Shown here: positions 1 to 7,259 of the stretch, piece after piece | How the letters are laid out: each line of letters begins with the position of its first letter | Position numbering within the stretch: the stretch's first letter is position 1 | Assembly: GCA_020025595.1 (NCBI GenBank) | Contig: JAHHRV010000015.1 | Coordinates: 1-47,049, forward strand | Source: Oscillospiraceae bacterium | GTDB lineage: Bacteria; Bacillota; Clostridia; Oscillospirales; Oscillospiraceae | Reading direction: 5' to 3' | Length of the DNA stretch: 47,049 nucleotides | Made by a program: the position numbers and the translations under genes | Notes under the pieces: model-generated | Told to the model about the DNA's origin: nothing | Seen by the model: the letters and a program-made list of their open reading frames with translations, nothing else | Databases searched by the model: none

Positions 1-84
1 AAAGCCGCCGCTTCATAAGGGCGTGTCAATATGTCTGCTGTACGACGGCTTTTTTTCTTTTGCCGTCGTCCGGCAGATTTCGTA

Positions 85-1290
85 TTAACTATATCTACAA
101 TGCAAAGTTGTCCAGATTGCCATTAAAATCAACACCATTCCAGAAGCAACCATGATCCATTGCAGCGGAACCGTATCAGCCATAGGGCCGAACACCGCCA
201 TACCCAAAGGCAAAAATCCTGCGTACATCGACCCCATCAATCCAAATACCCGTCCTTGCATTTCTATATTTGTTTGCCGCTGAATGAGTGTTGTAATGGT
301 GGTTTGAATCATTGTCAGTGCAACACCATACAAAGTCATCATAACGAGATAGATTTGGAATGTGGGGGCAATTCCCATACTGATTGAAAAAGAGCCAAAA
401 AGCAGCAGTCCAAAAACCAGCGTTTTGATTTGATTAGAGAATCCCTTCCAGGTACTCATAAGCAATCCTCCAGTTGTCATCCCTGCAAACCCTACAAGCT
501 CTACTGCTGTCAAATACCAATATGTCTCGCCATAAGCCTGGCTTACTAAAAGGCCGGCCATAAAGCCGCCTGGTACACACAGCAGAACAAATAATCCGTA
601 AAGCAGAAGAAGGCGACGAATCAGCGTGTCACAATAAGCGTAACGGATGCCTGATTTCAAATCTTCAATAACTGTCCCTTTTCCTTTCTCGGATTCTTGC
701 TTTGGAAGCAGCACAAGGGAAAAAAGCCCAATTCCTACAAAAGCTGTGCCCACATCCACAAGGAGTGTCGTTCTGAGTGGAAATGTGGCAAGGATCACGC
801 CGGCAGCCGCCGGTGCTGCAAATTGAACGATTGACTGCATCATCGCATTGAATCCGTTATATCGCATCAAATGTTCCGACGGGACTAGCTGTGGTATCAC
901 AGCATTGACTGCAGGAGTCTGAATCCCTGCTCCAATGGATCGAAATACCGACATCAACAAGAGTACACCTAAAAACATCGGCTCCGTTTGCAAGAAGGGA
1001 ATTATGAAGAAGGTCAGCAACGTGATGAGAGCAATCATACCATCAGAGAGTATAATCAATCTTTTTCGATGATACTGATCTGCCCAAACGCCGCCCACGA
1101 AAGAAATCAGAAATTGCGGCAGATAGGAGCAGATAGAAAAAGCAGCAACCCAGATGCCACTTGTTGTTTTCAGGGTGACATACCAGATCACTGCCATTTG
1201 AACCAAGGTTGAGCCAAACAGTGTAATACATTGACTGAAAAGAAATAGGATTGTATTTCTTTTCCAGTTTACTTTTTCATTTTTGTGCAT
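85..1290 (-). CDS. MFS efflux transporter (macrolide-efflux-like)
   Basis: This is a 401-residue integral membrane protein with about 12 hydrophobic segments. It resembles the MefA-like branch of the major facilitator superfamily, which exports drugs by proton antiport. The loop between segments 2 and 3 has the family's motif A-like pattern (GGVWADQYHRKR, near residue 65). I chose the ATG at 1290 because an AGGAGG ribosome site sits just upstream, inside the end of the preceding gene; a longer frame to 1374 has no such site. The first 14 bases overlap the AraC-type regulator gene, so the two are probably translationally coupled. The gene looks more AT-rich than the chromosomal genes to the right, which fits cargo of a mobile element. 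The substrate cannot be told from the sequence. Confidence 0.85.
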   Translation of the reverse strand: MHKNEKVNWKRNTILFLFSQCITLFGSTLVQMAVIWYVTLKTTSGIWVAAFSICSYLPQFLISFVGGVWADQYHRKRLIILSDGMIALITLLTFFIIPFLQTEPMFLGVLLLMSVFRSIGAGIQTPAVNAVIPQLVPSEHLMRYNGFNAMMQSIVQFAAPAAAGVILATFPLRTTLLVDVGTAFVGIGLFSLVLLPKQESEKGKGTVIEDLKSGIRYAYCDTLIRRLLLLYGLFVLLCVPGGFMAGLLVSQAYGETYWYLTAVELVGFAGMTTGGLLMSTWKGFSNQIKTLVFGLLLFGSFSISMGIAPTFQIYLVMMTLYGVALTMIQTTITTLIQRQTNIEMQGRVFGLMGSMYAGFLPLGMAVFGPMADTVPLQWIMVASGMVLILMAIWTTLHCRYS

Positions 1291-2134
1291 CGAATGAACC
1301 TCCTGTTTTTTGAGGAGGAAGCACAAAACGCTGTGTGGGATAACCAAATTCCGTAAGCATTTCTCTCTCTGCAAATCCCAGCTGAAGCAGTTCCTTTCGA
1401 TAGCCGGTGTCCGCCCGATCCTTGTCTCGATAAGTTGTAATACTAAGTTCCTTGCCCGGAAGATAATCTTCCATAAGGGCTTCTAAGAACAGTTTTGGTA
1501 CACCACAATTTCGATATTGAGGATGAACTCCAAGAAACTCTATGCTACCTGTTTCGTAGGAAAATCCCATAATCCCGACTGCGATGTTGTTGTGTTCCAA
1601 AATCAAGGCTTGTTTCTTCTGGATGAATATGGTTAGTTTTTCAAGATAATCTGTCTCATCGAGATGCGGAAACCCATCAATAACAAGATGCACCAGTTCC
1701 ATCCACGCAGGGATGTCGTTCCTGTCTGCCAGTCGAATATCCTGTCTGGAAAGATTTATGATAGGTGATTTCTCATGCAGAGTAAACCGAAGCTGTAACG
1801 GATAAAATTCCTGTTTCTGTCGATATTCTGCAGGAGGGAGTTTGTACATGGATTTGAACGATGTAGTAAAAGCTTGTTGGCTCTCATAGCCACACATATA
1901 GGCGATTTCAATCACTGGCTTCTCCGAAAACACCAGCAGCTTTGCGGCCTCCGTGAGCTGACGTCGCAGAGCATAATCATGGATCGTCATCCCAACTGTA
2001 TGGGTAAACATCCTGTGCAGATGATATTTTGAATAATGCGCTGCGGCAGCAACTGTCTCCAGCTCCATTTTTCCGTCCAGGTGTGTTTCGATATAATCAA
2101 TAACGGTTTCAATGTGTATCACTTGGTGTTCCAT
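1277..2134 (-). CDS. AraC-family regulator with C-terminal GNAT-like domain
   Basis: This 285-residue protein has a double helix-turn-helix AraC DNA-binding domain at residues 5-105, including the second-helix pattern IAYMCGYESQQAFTTSFK. A GNAT acetyltransferase-like domain follows at about 125-265, with the pattern EFLGVHPQYRNCGVPKLF where acetyl-CoA would bind. In this family arrangement the second domain may sense a ligand or modify a drug; neither is shown here. The ATG at 2134 has AAGGAGG nine bases upstream and is preferred to upstream in-frame starts. The gene precedes and overlaps the MFS pump gene, so it likely controls that pump. The glycine-rich acetyl-CoA loop is weak (N-C-G-V), so catalysis is doubtful. 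Confidence 0.85.
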   Translation of the reverse strand: MEHQVIHIETVIDYIETHLDGKMELETVAAAAHYSKYHLHRMFTHTVGMTIHDYALRRQLTEAAKLLVFSEKPVIEIAYMCGYESQQAFTTSFKSMYKLPPAEYRQKQEFYPLQLRFTLHEKSPIINLSRQDIRLADRNDIPAWMELVHLVIDGFPHLDETDYLEKLTIFIQKKQALILEHNNIAVGIMGFSYETGSIEFLGVHPQYRNCGVPKLFLEALMEDYLPGKELSITTYRDKDRADTGYRKELLQLGFAEREMLTEFGYPTQRFVLPPQKTGGSFDAQK

Positions 2135-2335
2135 TCGCTGTGTCCTCCTTTCCATAAAATAGAGTAGCAAAAAATAAGAGAATATGTTTAATCGTTCTTG
2201 CTAAATTACTGCTGTTGCTATTTCAAATTCTGCCTTAGCCTATCTATTATATTATCTATTTGTGTTAGTGGAAAGGTTGGGATTTTTTACTAGAATTCAC
2301 ACCATTCAGGACTGTAGAGAGCATCATAACTCTAA

Positions 2336-2398
2336 TGGCAAGCAATGCGTGTGGCTATCCACACACAAATCTGGCAAGCAATGCGAGTGTATATACAC
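2336..2398. repeat. Two direct repeats TGGCAAGCAATGCG, each followed by an inverted repeat
   Basis: Copies lie at 2336-2349 and 2372-2385, 36 bases apart and identical over 14 bases. The first runs into GTGTGG-CTAT-CCACAC (2349-2364). The second runs into the perfect palindrome GTGTATATACAC (2387-2398). Repeats plus hairpins beside a replication or mobilisation gene are typical of transfer origins and of iteron-type origins. No relaxase gene lies in the window, so which one this is remains open. Confidence 0.7.
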
Positions 2399-2511
2399 AC
2401 TCACATTTCCTGCCGTCTGCTTGTTGAGGGCAGCGCCCCCAAGCCCCTTTGAACACAGAATTTCATTCTGTGGCTACGCATCCTTCGGACGCTATTTTAC
2501 ACAAACAAAAA

Positions 2512-2557
2512 CTTCCTTTGATGAAACATCGACTTACCAATGTTGCACCAAAGGAAG
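2512..2557. repeat. Imperfect long hairpin (CTTCCTTTG / CAAAGGAAG)
   Basis: The arms at 2512-2520 and 2549-2557 are exactly complementary. A second, inner pair (ACAT and ATGT) lies between them, so a bulged hairpin is possible. It lies within the non-coding block downstream of the RepA-like gene. Its role is unknown. Confidence 0.6.
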
Positions 2558-2580
2558 GAACCATTCACCCCGCAACGGTG

Positions 2581-2644
2581 GCGACGGTCGCAACGGTAAA
2601 ATGAGCCCCCCTCAAATCATCGTCGCGACCGTTGCGAGCGTCGC
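2581..2644. repeat. 17-base inverted repeat at the 3' end of the RepA-like gene
   Basis: GCGACGGTCGCAACGGT (2581-2597) is repeated in inverted form at 2628-2644 with one mismatch, around a 30-base spacer. The core CGCAACGGT also occurs as a direct copy just upstream (from about 2571). There is no T-run after the arm, so it is not a standard terminator. It stops three bases before the stop codon of the RepA-like gene and could be part of a replication origin. Confidence 0.65.
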
Positions 2645-2647
2645 GCT

Positions 2648-3820
2648 TTATTCGATTGCTTCGTACTCTGCTGTCTCCACTGCCATATAAGTGAGTCGGA
2701 TACGCCGTCCGGTGTGCCGTGTTTTATTTTCATACCGCACTCGATGCTCCTCCAACAAACGGCTTGCATTCACATTCAAATGCTTTGTCAGTCGATTGAC
2801 AGCCATATCTGTTTTGAGTGCTGCAGCCAGCTCCGTCGGGCTGCCTTCCCACTCTGGATTTTCTGGTGAGACGATTTTGGACACGGATTCTAAGACGGGG
2901 TCCGGCGGTTGCTTCCAAAGTTCACTTTCAGCGTGGTCAAGCTCCCAAAGCAAATGCTCCTGATCCTTGACCAGATGCAGCCGCTGGTCTGGCTGATCTC
3001 TTCCTACTACTTCCAGCGTTGCGCATCCATCCGTCCGTTTTTCTTTCTGCATAAGAAGTGCTCCGTCTGCGCAGCCCAGCAGCCCTGTGGTGCCGGAAAT
3101 CATTTCAAAGCTGTCTCCGGCTGGCTGCTTGCGAGTATGATGTACAATAAGAACGCAGATATCATGCTTGTCTGCAAACGCCTTCAATTTTCCGATCACT
3201 TCATAGTCGCTGGCATAGCTGTAAGTATCGCTGACCATTTCCCGGACTTTCTGCAGCGTGTCTACAATGATCAGTTTGGTATTCTCATGCTCCCGCACAA
3301 AGTTCTCCAGCTGCTCATCCAGCCCTTTTCCCACTTGTCCTGCACTGGTAGCAAAGTGCAGATGCCGAGTTCCATCCACACCAAACATCCGGGATATTCT
3401 CTGCTGTAAGCGGTGCTGATCGTCTTCCAAGGCCAGATAGAGAACGGTGCCCTGATGCACCGCATAGTTCCAAAGCTTCTGTCCTGTACTAACATAAAAG
3501 GCAATTTGTGCCACCAGAAAGGACTTGCCGATTTTGGGCGCTCCGGCAAGGATATAGACTCCAGAAGAAAGCAAGCCATCAACCACAGCAGACTTGCTCA
3601 TGTACACATTGTTTAAAAGCTCATCCAAAGACATGGTGTTCAGATAGCTGGAATCAGCCATGCGCTGCATCCTACGGCAAATGGCTTCCATCTCTTCATC
3701 CGAAAGATTGCGTTCTGCACAAGAATCTGATACACTATCATTGTTATTAGTAAAGGACGACTGCCCTGCATCTGCACCAACAGATGCGCTTGGGGCGGTC
3801 GTTTTTTCATATTTACGCAT
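2648..3820 (-). CDS. RepA-like AAA/RecA-fold ATPase of the mobile element
   Basis: This 390-residue protein has a Walker A motif (GAPKIGKS, residues 93-100), Walker B (LIIVD, 183-187) and a following VHHTRK segment typical of the RepA/RSF1010-like hexameric helicase family within the RecA fold. The first 70 residues are low-complexity and acidic; the last 90 are basic and may bind DNA (TRHTGRRIRLTY). Proteins of this kind sit in clostridial integrative and mobilisable elements and are thought to drive replication of the excised form. Its ATG overlaps the stop of the small helix-turn-helix gene by one base (TAATG), so the two are coupled. Repeat structures lie directly downstream. Confidence 0.8.
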   Translation of the reverse strand: MRKYEKTTAPSASVGADAGQSSFTNNNDSVSDSCAERNLSDEEMEAICRRMQRMADSSYLNTMSLDELLNNVYMSKSAVVDGLLSSGVYILAGAPKIGKSFLVAQIAFYVSTGQKLWNYAVHQGTVLYLALEDDQHRLQQRISRMFGVDGTRHLHFATSAGQVGKGLDEQLENFVREHENTKLIIVDTLQKVREMVSDTYSYASDYEVIGKLKAFADKHDICVLIVHHTRKQPAGDSFEMISGTTGLLGCADGALLMQKEKRTDGCATLEVVGRDQPDQRLHLVKDQEHLLWELDHAESELWKQPPDPVLESVSKIVSPENPEWEGSPTELAAALKTDMAVNRLTKHLNVNASRLLEEHRVRYENKTRHTGRRIRLTYMAVETAEYEAIE

Positions 3821-4014
3821 TAGTTCTCACCTCCTTCCATCTGGAAGCCGTAGCATTTTTCTTTGAAATACGCCAGCGGACACTTTCCGGCAGTGGTGAT
3901 GTACCCCATCGCCTCCAGTTCCTGGTTCAGCTGGCGAACAATTTCGTAGGCTCTGCTGCGGCCTACACCCATGATTTCTCCGACTTGCTTCGCTGTGATG
4001 AACTGTGCTCTCAT
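3820..4014 (-). CDS. Small helix-turn-helix protein (excisionase/AlpA-like)
   Basis: This 64-residue protein begins with a helix-turn-helix (FITAKQVGEIMGVGRSRAYE, residues 5-24) like that of excisionase/AlpA-type DNA-binding proteins. The ATG at 4014 has AGGAGG at the right distance; longer in-frame extension upstream enters the promoter and is not used. It heads the operon with the RepA-like gene and is transcribed divergently from the XRE repressor and integrase. That position fits a recombination directionality factor or a replication accessory protein. The name is by structure and context only. Confidence 0.75.
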   Translation of the reverse strand: MRAQFITAKQVGEIMGVGRSRAYEIVRQLNQELEAMGYITTAGKCPLAYFKEKCYGFQMEGGEN

Positions 4015-4044
4015 AGTACCTCCTGAAACTTTAGAATTTGCGTC

Positions 4045-4159
4045 TTGCGTATTTTTATTTCTCTTTTTTATCACCGTCCAGAAAATACGCACTTTAAGTG
4101 CATTTTGATTATACGACAGTATTTTGCGTATGTCAACACATAAAATAGAAAATATGCAC
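4045..4159. promoter_or_regulatory. Cluster of operator-like AAAATAYGCAC sites between divergent promoters
   Basis: Related motifs lie at 4045-4055 (reverse), 4082-4092 (forward), 4098-4106 (reverse, shorter), 4122-4131 (TTTTGCGTAT) and 4149-4159 (AAAATATGCAC). The pair at 4082-4106 forms an inverted repeat around TTTAA. The site at 4122-4131 overlaps the -35 end of the leftward promoter, and the one at 4149-4159 touches the -35 of the rightward promoter. This is how a repressor controlling both directions would be arranged; the XRE protein is the obvious candidate. Confidence 0.65.
4108..4136 (-). promoter_or_regulatory. Promoter of the HTH-repA operon
   Basis: On the minus strand this is a perfect TTGACA (4131-4136), a 17-base spacer and TATAAT (4108-4113). 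Operator-like motifs overlap its -35 and its start region. Confidence 0.85.
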
Positions 4160-4188
4160 TTGTATTTCATATTTCTGTGTGGTATAGT
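4160..4188 (+). promoter_or_regulatory. Promoter of the XRE repressor and integrase
   Basis: TTGTAT (4160-4165), 17-base spacer, TATAGT (4183-4188). It lies about 20 bases before the XRE start codon, so the leader is short. An operator-like motif lies directly upstream. Confidence 0.7.
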
Positions 4189-4208
4189 ATGGATGAGGTG
4201 AACGAAAA

Positions 4209-4817
4209 ATGGATAATTTCGATTATTCCGCGATTGGCCAGCGGATCAAAGTGCTGCGAAAGCGCAAAGGCCTAAATCAAACCGAACTGGCAGCTATGCT
4301 CGACAAGTCTCTGCGAACCGTTCAAAAATACGAAAACGGCGAGATCGAGGTTTCCATCGCAGTTGTCAACCAACTGGCGGAGCTGTTGGATTCAACTCCT
4401 ACCTACATTTTGGGATATGAAACCAAATTCGCCCCGATCAAAAATCTGGCAGACGTGATGAGCTTTCTCTTCCAGCTGGAACAGACTACGGGGCTTCAGT
4501 TCAGTGTCGATGTGAAAAAGCCGCCCCGCAACAAGGAATGGCAATGTTCCATCTCCTTCAACGGCAAAAGCACCGATGCGGACTACAATGCTGATATGTG
4601 CCTGTTTTTGGAACAGTGGGAGGAGCAGCGAGAGGAACTTCGTGCTTACTCTGAGACACAGAAAGCCTATCGCAAGTGGAAAGATCAGACACTTGCCTAC
4701 TATGCAGCAATTCCGGTTGAATGTGTGGAGCCGGAAGAACTGTCCGAAGAAGAGCGAATTGAAAAACACAACGCCTACTTGCAAAGCTTGTACGGCGCAC
4801 AGAAAGGAGAGGTGTAA
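4209..4817 (+). CDS. XRE-family repressor of the mobile element
   Basis: This 202-residue protein has an N-terminal Cro/C1-type helix-turn-helix at about residues 8-62 (GQRIKVLRKRKGLNQTELAA, then SLRTVQKYENGE). Residues 75-200 form an unrecognised, charged domain rich in Glu and Tyr, probably for oligomerisation or signal sensing. The gene is divergent from the HTH-repA operon, and the gap between them carries several related operator-like sites. The integrase gene follows 27 bases later in the same direction. By analogy with phage and ICE control regions it likely keeps the element quiescent; the inducing signal is unknown. Confidence 0.85.
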   Translation: MDNFDYSAIGQRIKVLRKRKGLNQTELAAMLDKSLRTVQKYENGEIEVSIAVVNQLAELLDSTPTYILGYETKFAPIKNLADVMSFLFQLEQTTGLQFSVDVKKPPRNKEWQCSISFNGKSTDADYNADMCLFLEQWEEQREELRAYSETQKAYRKWKDQTLAYYAAIPVECVEPEELSEEERIEKHNAYLQSLYGAQKGEV

Positions 4818-4844
4818 GGTCTGACATTGAAAGGATTGATTTCC

Positions 4845-5915
4845 ATGTCAGTAACCAAAGATACCAAAACAGGAAAGTGGATGTCCCAGATCCGAGTGAA
4901 GGACTGGACAGGCAGCACGATCCACAAAAAGAAAAGAGGCTTCTCCACGAAGAAAGAAGCCTTGCAATGGGAACGGGATTTCATCAGCCAAGCAACCGCA
5001 AGTCTGGGGATGACGTTCCACGATTTTATCGAATTGTATCTGAAAGATATGGAGGGCCGTTTGAAGCCTTCCACCATCGCCAACAAGCGATTCCTAATCG
5101 ACCTCAAGATTACTCCGTATTTTGGCAAGATGCCGTTGGACGCCATCCAAGCAACCGATATCCGTAAATGGCAGAATACGCTGACCAGTTACCGCGACGA
5201 GAAAGGTGCGCCCTATTCTGCAACCTACCTTAAGACCATAAACAATCAAATCACAGCTATTTTCAACTACGCTGTTAAATATTATGGCCTAAAAGAGAAC
5301 CCCTGCCACAAAGCAGGCGGTATGGGTAAAAAGAATGCGGACGAGATGCTGTTCTGGACAAAAGAAGAGTTTGCTGACTTCATTAAGGTCATGCGAGACC
5401 GTCCTGCCAGCTATGCTGTCTTTATGACACTGTACTATACAGGCATGAGAGAGGGCGAACTGCTGGCCTTGACTCCAGCCGATGTAGACTTCGAGAAAGC
5501 CACGATCACCATCAATAAGAGCTATCAGAGGCTCGACGGCAGGGATATCATCTCCAGCCCCAAAACGCCAAAGAGCAACCGGGTCGTTACCATACCTGCC
5601 ACCCTCTGCGATTGTCTCAAGGAGTATATGTCCCATTGCTACGGCTTGGAAGATGAGGACAGGCTGTTTCCCTACAACAAAAGCTTTCTCTATCGGGAGA
5701 TGGAGTATGGCTGCAAGGCTTCAGGGGTAAAGAAGATCCGCGTGCATGATATTCGTCACAGCCACGCCAGCCTGTTAGTGGAAATGGGATTCTCTCCCTT
5801 GCTGATCGCAGAGCGACTGGGCCATGAACGGGTACAAACCACAATGGAAACTTATAGCCACCTGTACCCCAATAAACAGGCAGAGGTAGCCCGTCAGCTA
5901 AACGGCATCTTGTAA
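4845..5915 (+). CDS. int: Tyrosine recombinase (Tn916/phage-type integrase)
   Basis: This 356-residue protein has the standard order of an integrative-element integrase: an N-terminal arm-type DNA-binding domain (residues 1-50), a SAM-like core-binding domain (about 58-150) and the catalytic domain. The active-site set is present: R202 in TGMREGE, a lysine in the SPKTPKS hairpin (240-243), H301 and R304 in HDIRHSH, H327 in LGHE, and Y337 in METYSH. The ATG at 4845 is preferred; a TTG at 4827 could add six residues. It is the last gene before guaA, and candidate arm-type repeats follow it, as expected when an integrase lies at one end of its element. Confidence 0.93.
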   Translation: MSVTKDTKTGKWMSQIRVKDWTGSTIHKKKRGFSTKKEALQWERDFISQATASLGMTFHDFIELYLKDMEGRLKPSTIANKRFLIDLKITPYFGKMPLDAIQATDIRKWQNTLTSYRDEKGAPYSATYLKTINNQITAIFNYAVKYYGLKENPCHKAGGMGKKNADEMLFWTKEEFADFIKVMRDRPASYAVFMTLYYTGMREGELLALTPADVDFEKATITINKSYQRLDGRDIISSPKTPKSNRVVTIPATLCDCLKEYMSHCYGLEDEDRLFPYNKSFLYREMEYGCKASGVKKIRVHDIRHSHASLLVEMGFSPLLIAERLGHERVQTTMETYSHLYPNKQAEVARQLNGIL

Positions 5916-5928
5916 CGATGGAAACACC

Positions 5929-5992
5929 TTGGCAACAGCCAAATTTCTTGCTGGCTACAAAAATCCGCTCAGATGTAGCCATTTTGTAGCCA
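5929..5992. repeat. Candidate integrase arm-type sites (TGTAGCCA repeats)
   Basis: TGGCTACA at 5952-5959 is the inverse of TGTAGCCA at 5974-5981 and again at 5985-5992. A small palindrome, TTGGC-AACA-GCCAA, precedes them (5929-5942). They lie between the integrase gene and the guaA end, where arm-type binding sites of tyrosine integrases usually are. Confidence 0.55.
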
Positions 5993-6006
5993 CTAAAAAC
6001 AAAGAA

Positions 6007-6042
6007 TCCCGGAAAACCCTGTATTTTCAAGGCTTTCCGGGA
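6007..6042 (-). terminator. guaA: Terminator downstream of guaA
   Basis: The arms TCCCGGAAAACC (6007-6018) and GGCTTTCCGGGA (6031-6042) form a near-perfect stem. In the guaA direction it is followed by a T-rich run. If the element inserted in the last codons of guaA, this terminator was brought in by the element. Confidence 0.7.
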
Positions 6043-6060
6043 CTCTAAAACACTTATTCG

Positions 6061-6080
6061 ATTATTCCCACTCGATGGTG
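6061..6080. other. Presumed attachment site at the 3' end of guaA
   Basis: The last codons of guaA (reading ...IEWE-stop) meet the integrase end of the element here. The 3' end of guaA is a known target for tyrosine integrases of genomic islands. I searched by eye for a second copy in bases 1-2650 and found none, so the other end must lie to the left of the window. The exact crossover core cannot be set from one end. Confidence 0.5.
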
Positions 6081-7039
6081 CCGATGGGCTTGGGAGTCAG
6101 GTCCAGGCAGACACGGTTGATGCCGGGAACTTCGTGGGTGATACGGTCGGTGATGCGGTGCAGCACAGCGTAGGGGATCTCTTCGATGGTAGCAGTCATA
6201 GCGTCAACAGTATTCACTGCACGGATGATTGCGGGCCAACCCTCGTAACGCTTGCCGTCCTTAACGCCGACGCTCTTGAAGTCGGGAACTGCGATGAAGT
6301 ACTGCCAGACATGGTTCAGGCCGTTGTTGTCGAACTCCTCACGCAGGATAGCATCGGCTTCACGCAGAGCATTCAGACGGTCACGGGTGATAGCACCCAG
6401 GCAGCGAACGCCCAGACCGGGGCCGGGGAAGGGCTGACGGTAAACCATGGAGTGGGGCAGGCCCAGAGCCTCGCCGACAACACGGACTTCGTCCTTAAAC
6501 AGCAGCTTCAGAGGCTCGACCAGTTCCATGTCCATTTCCTCGGGCAGACCGCCAACATTGTGGTGAGCCTTAACACCCTTGGACTCCAGGATGTCGGGGT
6601 AGATGGTACCCTGAGCCAGGAAAGAGATGCCTTCCTGCTTTGCAGCCTCTTCGTCAAAGATCTTGATGAACTCTTCGCCGATGATCTTGCGCTTTCTCTC
6701 GGGCTCGGACACACCGGCCAGCAGATCCAGATAACGATCGGTAGCGTCGATATAAACCAGGTTTGCATCCATCTGCTCACCAAAGACTCTGATAACGTCT
6801 TCGCTTTCGCCCTTACGCATCAGACCGTGGTTTACATGGACACAGACCAGCTGCTTGCCGATAGCCTTGATCAGCAGAGCTGCAACAACGGAAGAGTCAA
6901 CGCCGCCGGACAGTGCCAGCAGGACCTTCTTGTCGCCAACCTGCTCGCGGATAGCGGCGATCTGCTCAGCAATAAATGCATTAGCAAGCTCTGGAGTGGA
7001 AATGCGCTCCATAGAATCGGGTCTTACATTGGGATTCAT
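6062..7039 (-). CDS. guaA: GMP synthase, ATP-pyrophosphatase subunit only
   Basis: The 325-residue protein adenylates XMP and aminates it to GMP. It has the PP-loop SGGVDSS (residues 44-50), the conserved segment QPFPGPGLG and the dimerisation domain ending TIEWE. Usual bacterial GuaA is about 510-520 residues, with an N-terminal glutamine amidotransferase domain of about 190 residues. That whole domain is missing here: the ATG at 7039 has a strong AGGAGG site, and no in-frame amidotransferase sequence lies upstream. The protein matches the architecture of the archaeal split subunit. It must use free ammonia or a separately encoded glutaminase, which is not in this window. xpt, which makes XMP from xanthine, lies 2 kb away. 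Confidence 0.92.
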   Translation of the reverse strand: MNPNVRPDSMERISTPELANAFIAEQIAAIREQVGDKKVLLALSGGVDSSVVAALLIKAIGKQLVCVHVNHGLMRKGESEDVIRVFGEQMDANLVYIDATDRYLDLLAGVSEPERKRKIIGEEFIKIFDEEAAKQEGISFLAQGTIYPDILESKGVKAHHNVGGLPEEMDMELVEPLKLLFKDEVRVVGEALGLPHSMVYRQPFPGPGLGVRCLGAITRDRLNALREADAILREEFDNNGLNHVWQYFIAVPDFKSVGVKDGKRYEGWPAIIRAVNTVDAMTATIEEIPYAVLHRITDRITHEVPGINRVCLDLTPKPIGTIEWE

Positions 7040-7114
7040 AGTAATTCCTCCTGATATTAAATGAGTGAAAAACAGCGATATATTCATCAATTAAATCTGA
7101 ATTTCGATAAAAAC

Positions 7115-7143
7115 ATTGTACTGCAATCCTTTCCGCAAATCAA
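7115..7143 (-). promoter_or_regulatory. guaA: Promoter of guaA
   Basis: Minus strand: TTGATT (7138-7143), 17-base spacer, TACAAT (7115-7120). The leader of about 70 bases shows no purine riboswitch. Confidence 0.65.
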
Positions 7144-7209
7144 TAAAAAAAATCAATTTTTTTAGGCGGGTAATTTCGTGCGTTTCGACTAAAAATTCCA
7201 GGTTTTTTG

Positions 7210-7238
7210 TTGAGCGAAAACATAAACCGTGGTATAAT
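7210..7238 (+). promoter_or_regulatory. Promoter of the DUF2156-GNAT pair
   Basis: TTGAGC (7210-7215), 17-base spacer, TATAAT (7233-7238), about 20 bases before the start codon. Confidence 0.75.
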
Positions 7239-7259
7239 AGCCGGAAAGGAGTGTGCTCT

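Larger units (their letters stand above)
2135..2647. other. Non-coding repeat-rich block of the mobile element (candidate oriT/origin)
   Basis: About 510 bases with no convincing gene. The block contains two direct repeats of TGGCAAGCAATGCG, each followed by a short inverted repeat, then a long imperfect hairpin and a 17-base inverted repeat next to the end of the RepA-like gene. Each structure is listed separately. The left part (2135-2270) is AT-rich and probably holds the promoter of the AraC-type gene, but no clear -35/-10 pair could be picked. A frame reading through 2262-2690 is rejected as coding because of its composition and lack of a start signal. Confidence 0.6.

Noticed and set aside
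1..84. Left end of the mobile element or a clear terminator
   Set aside because: No copy of the guaA end is found. CGACGGC/GCCGTCG (43-68) can form a stem, but the T-run lies in the loop, so it is not a standard terminator.
2262..2690. Open frame of 142 codons in the repeat-rich block
   Set aside because: It runs through hairpins and repeats, has no ribosome site and has a composition unlike a protein.
6062..7039. Disrupted guaA caused by the insertion
   Set aside because: The insertion is at the 3' end, where the reading frame and stop are intact; the missing domain is at the other end of the protein.
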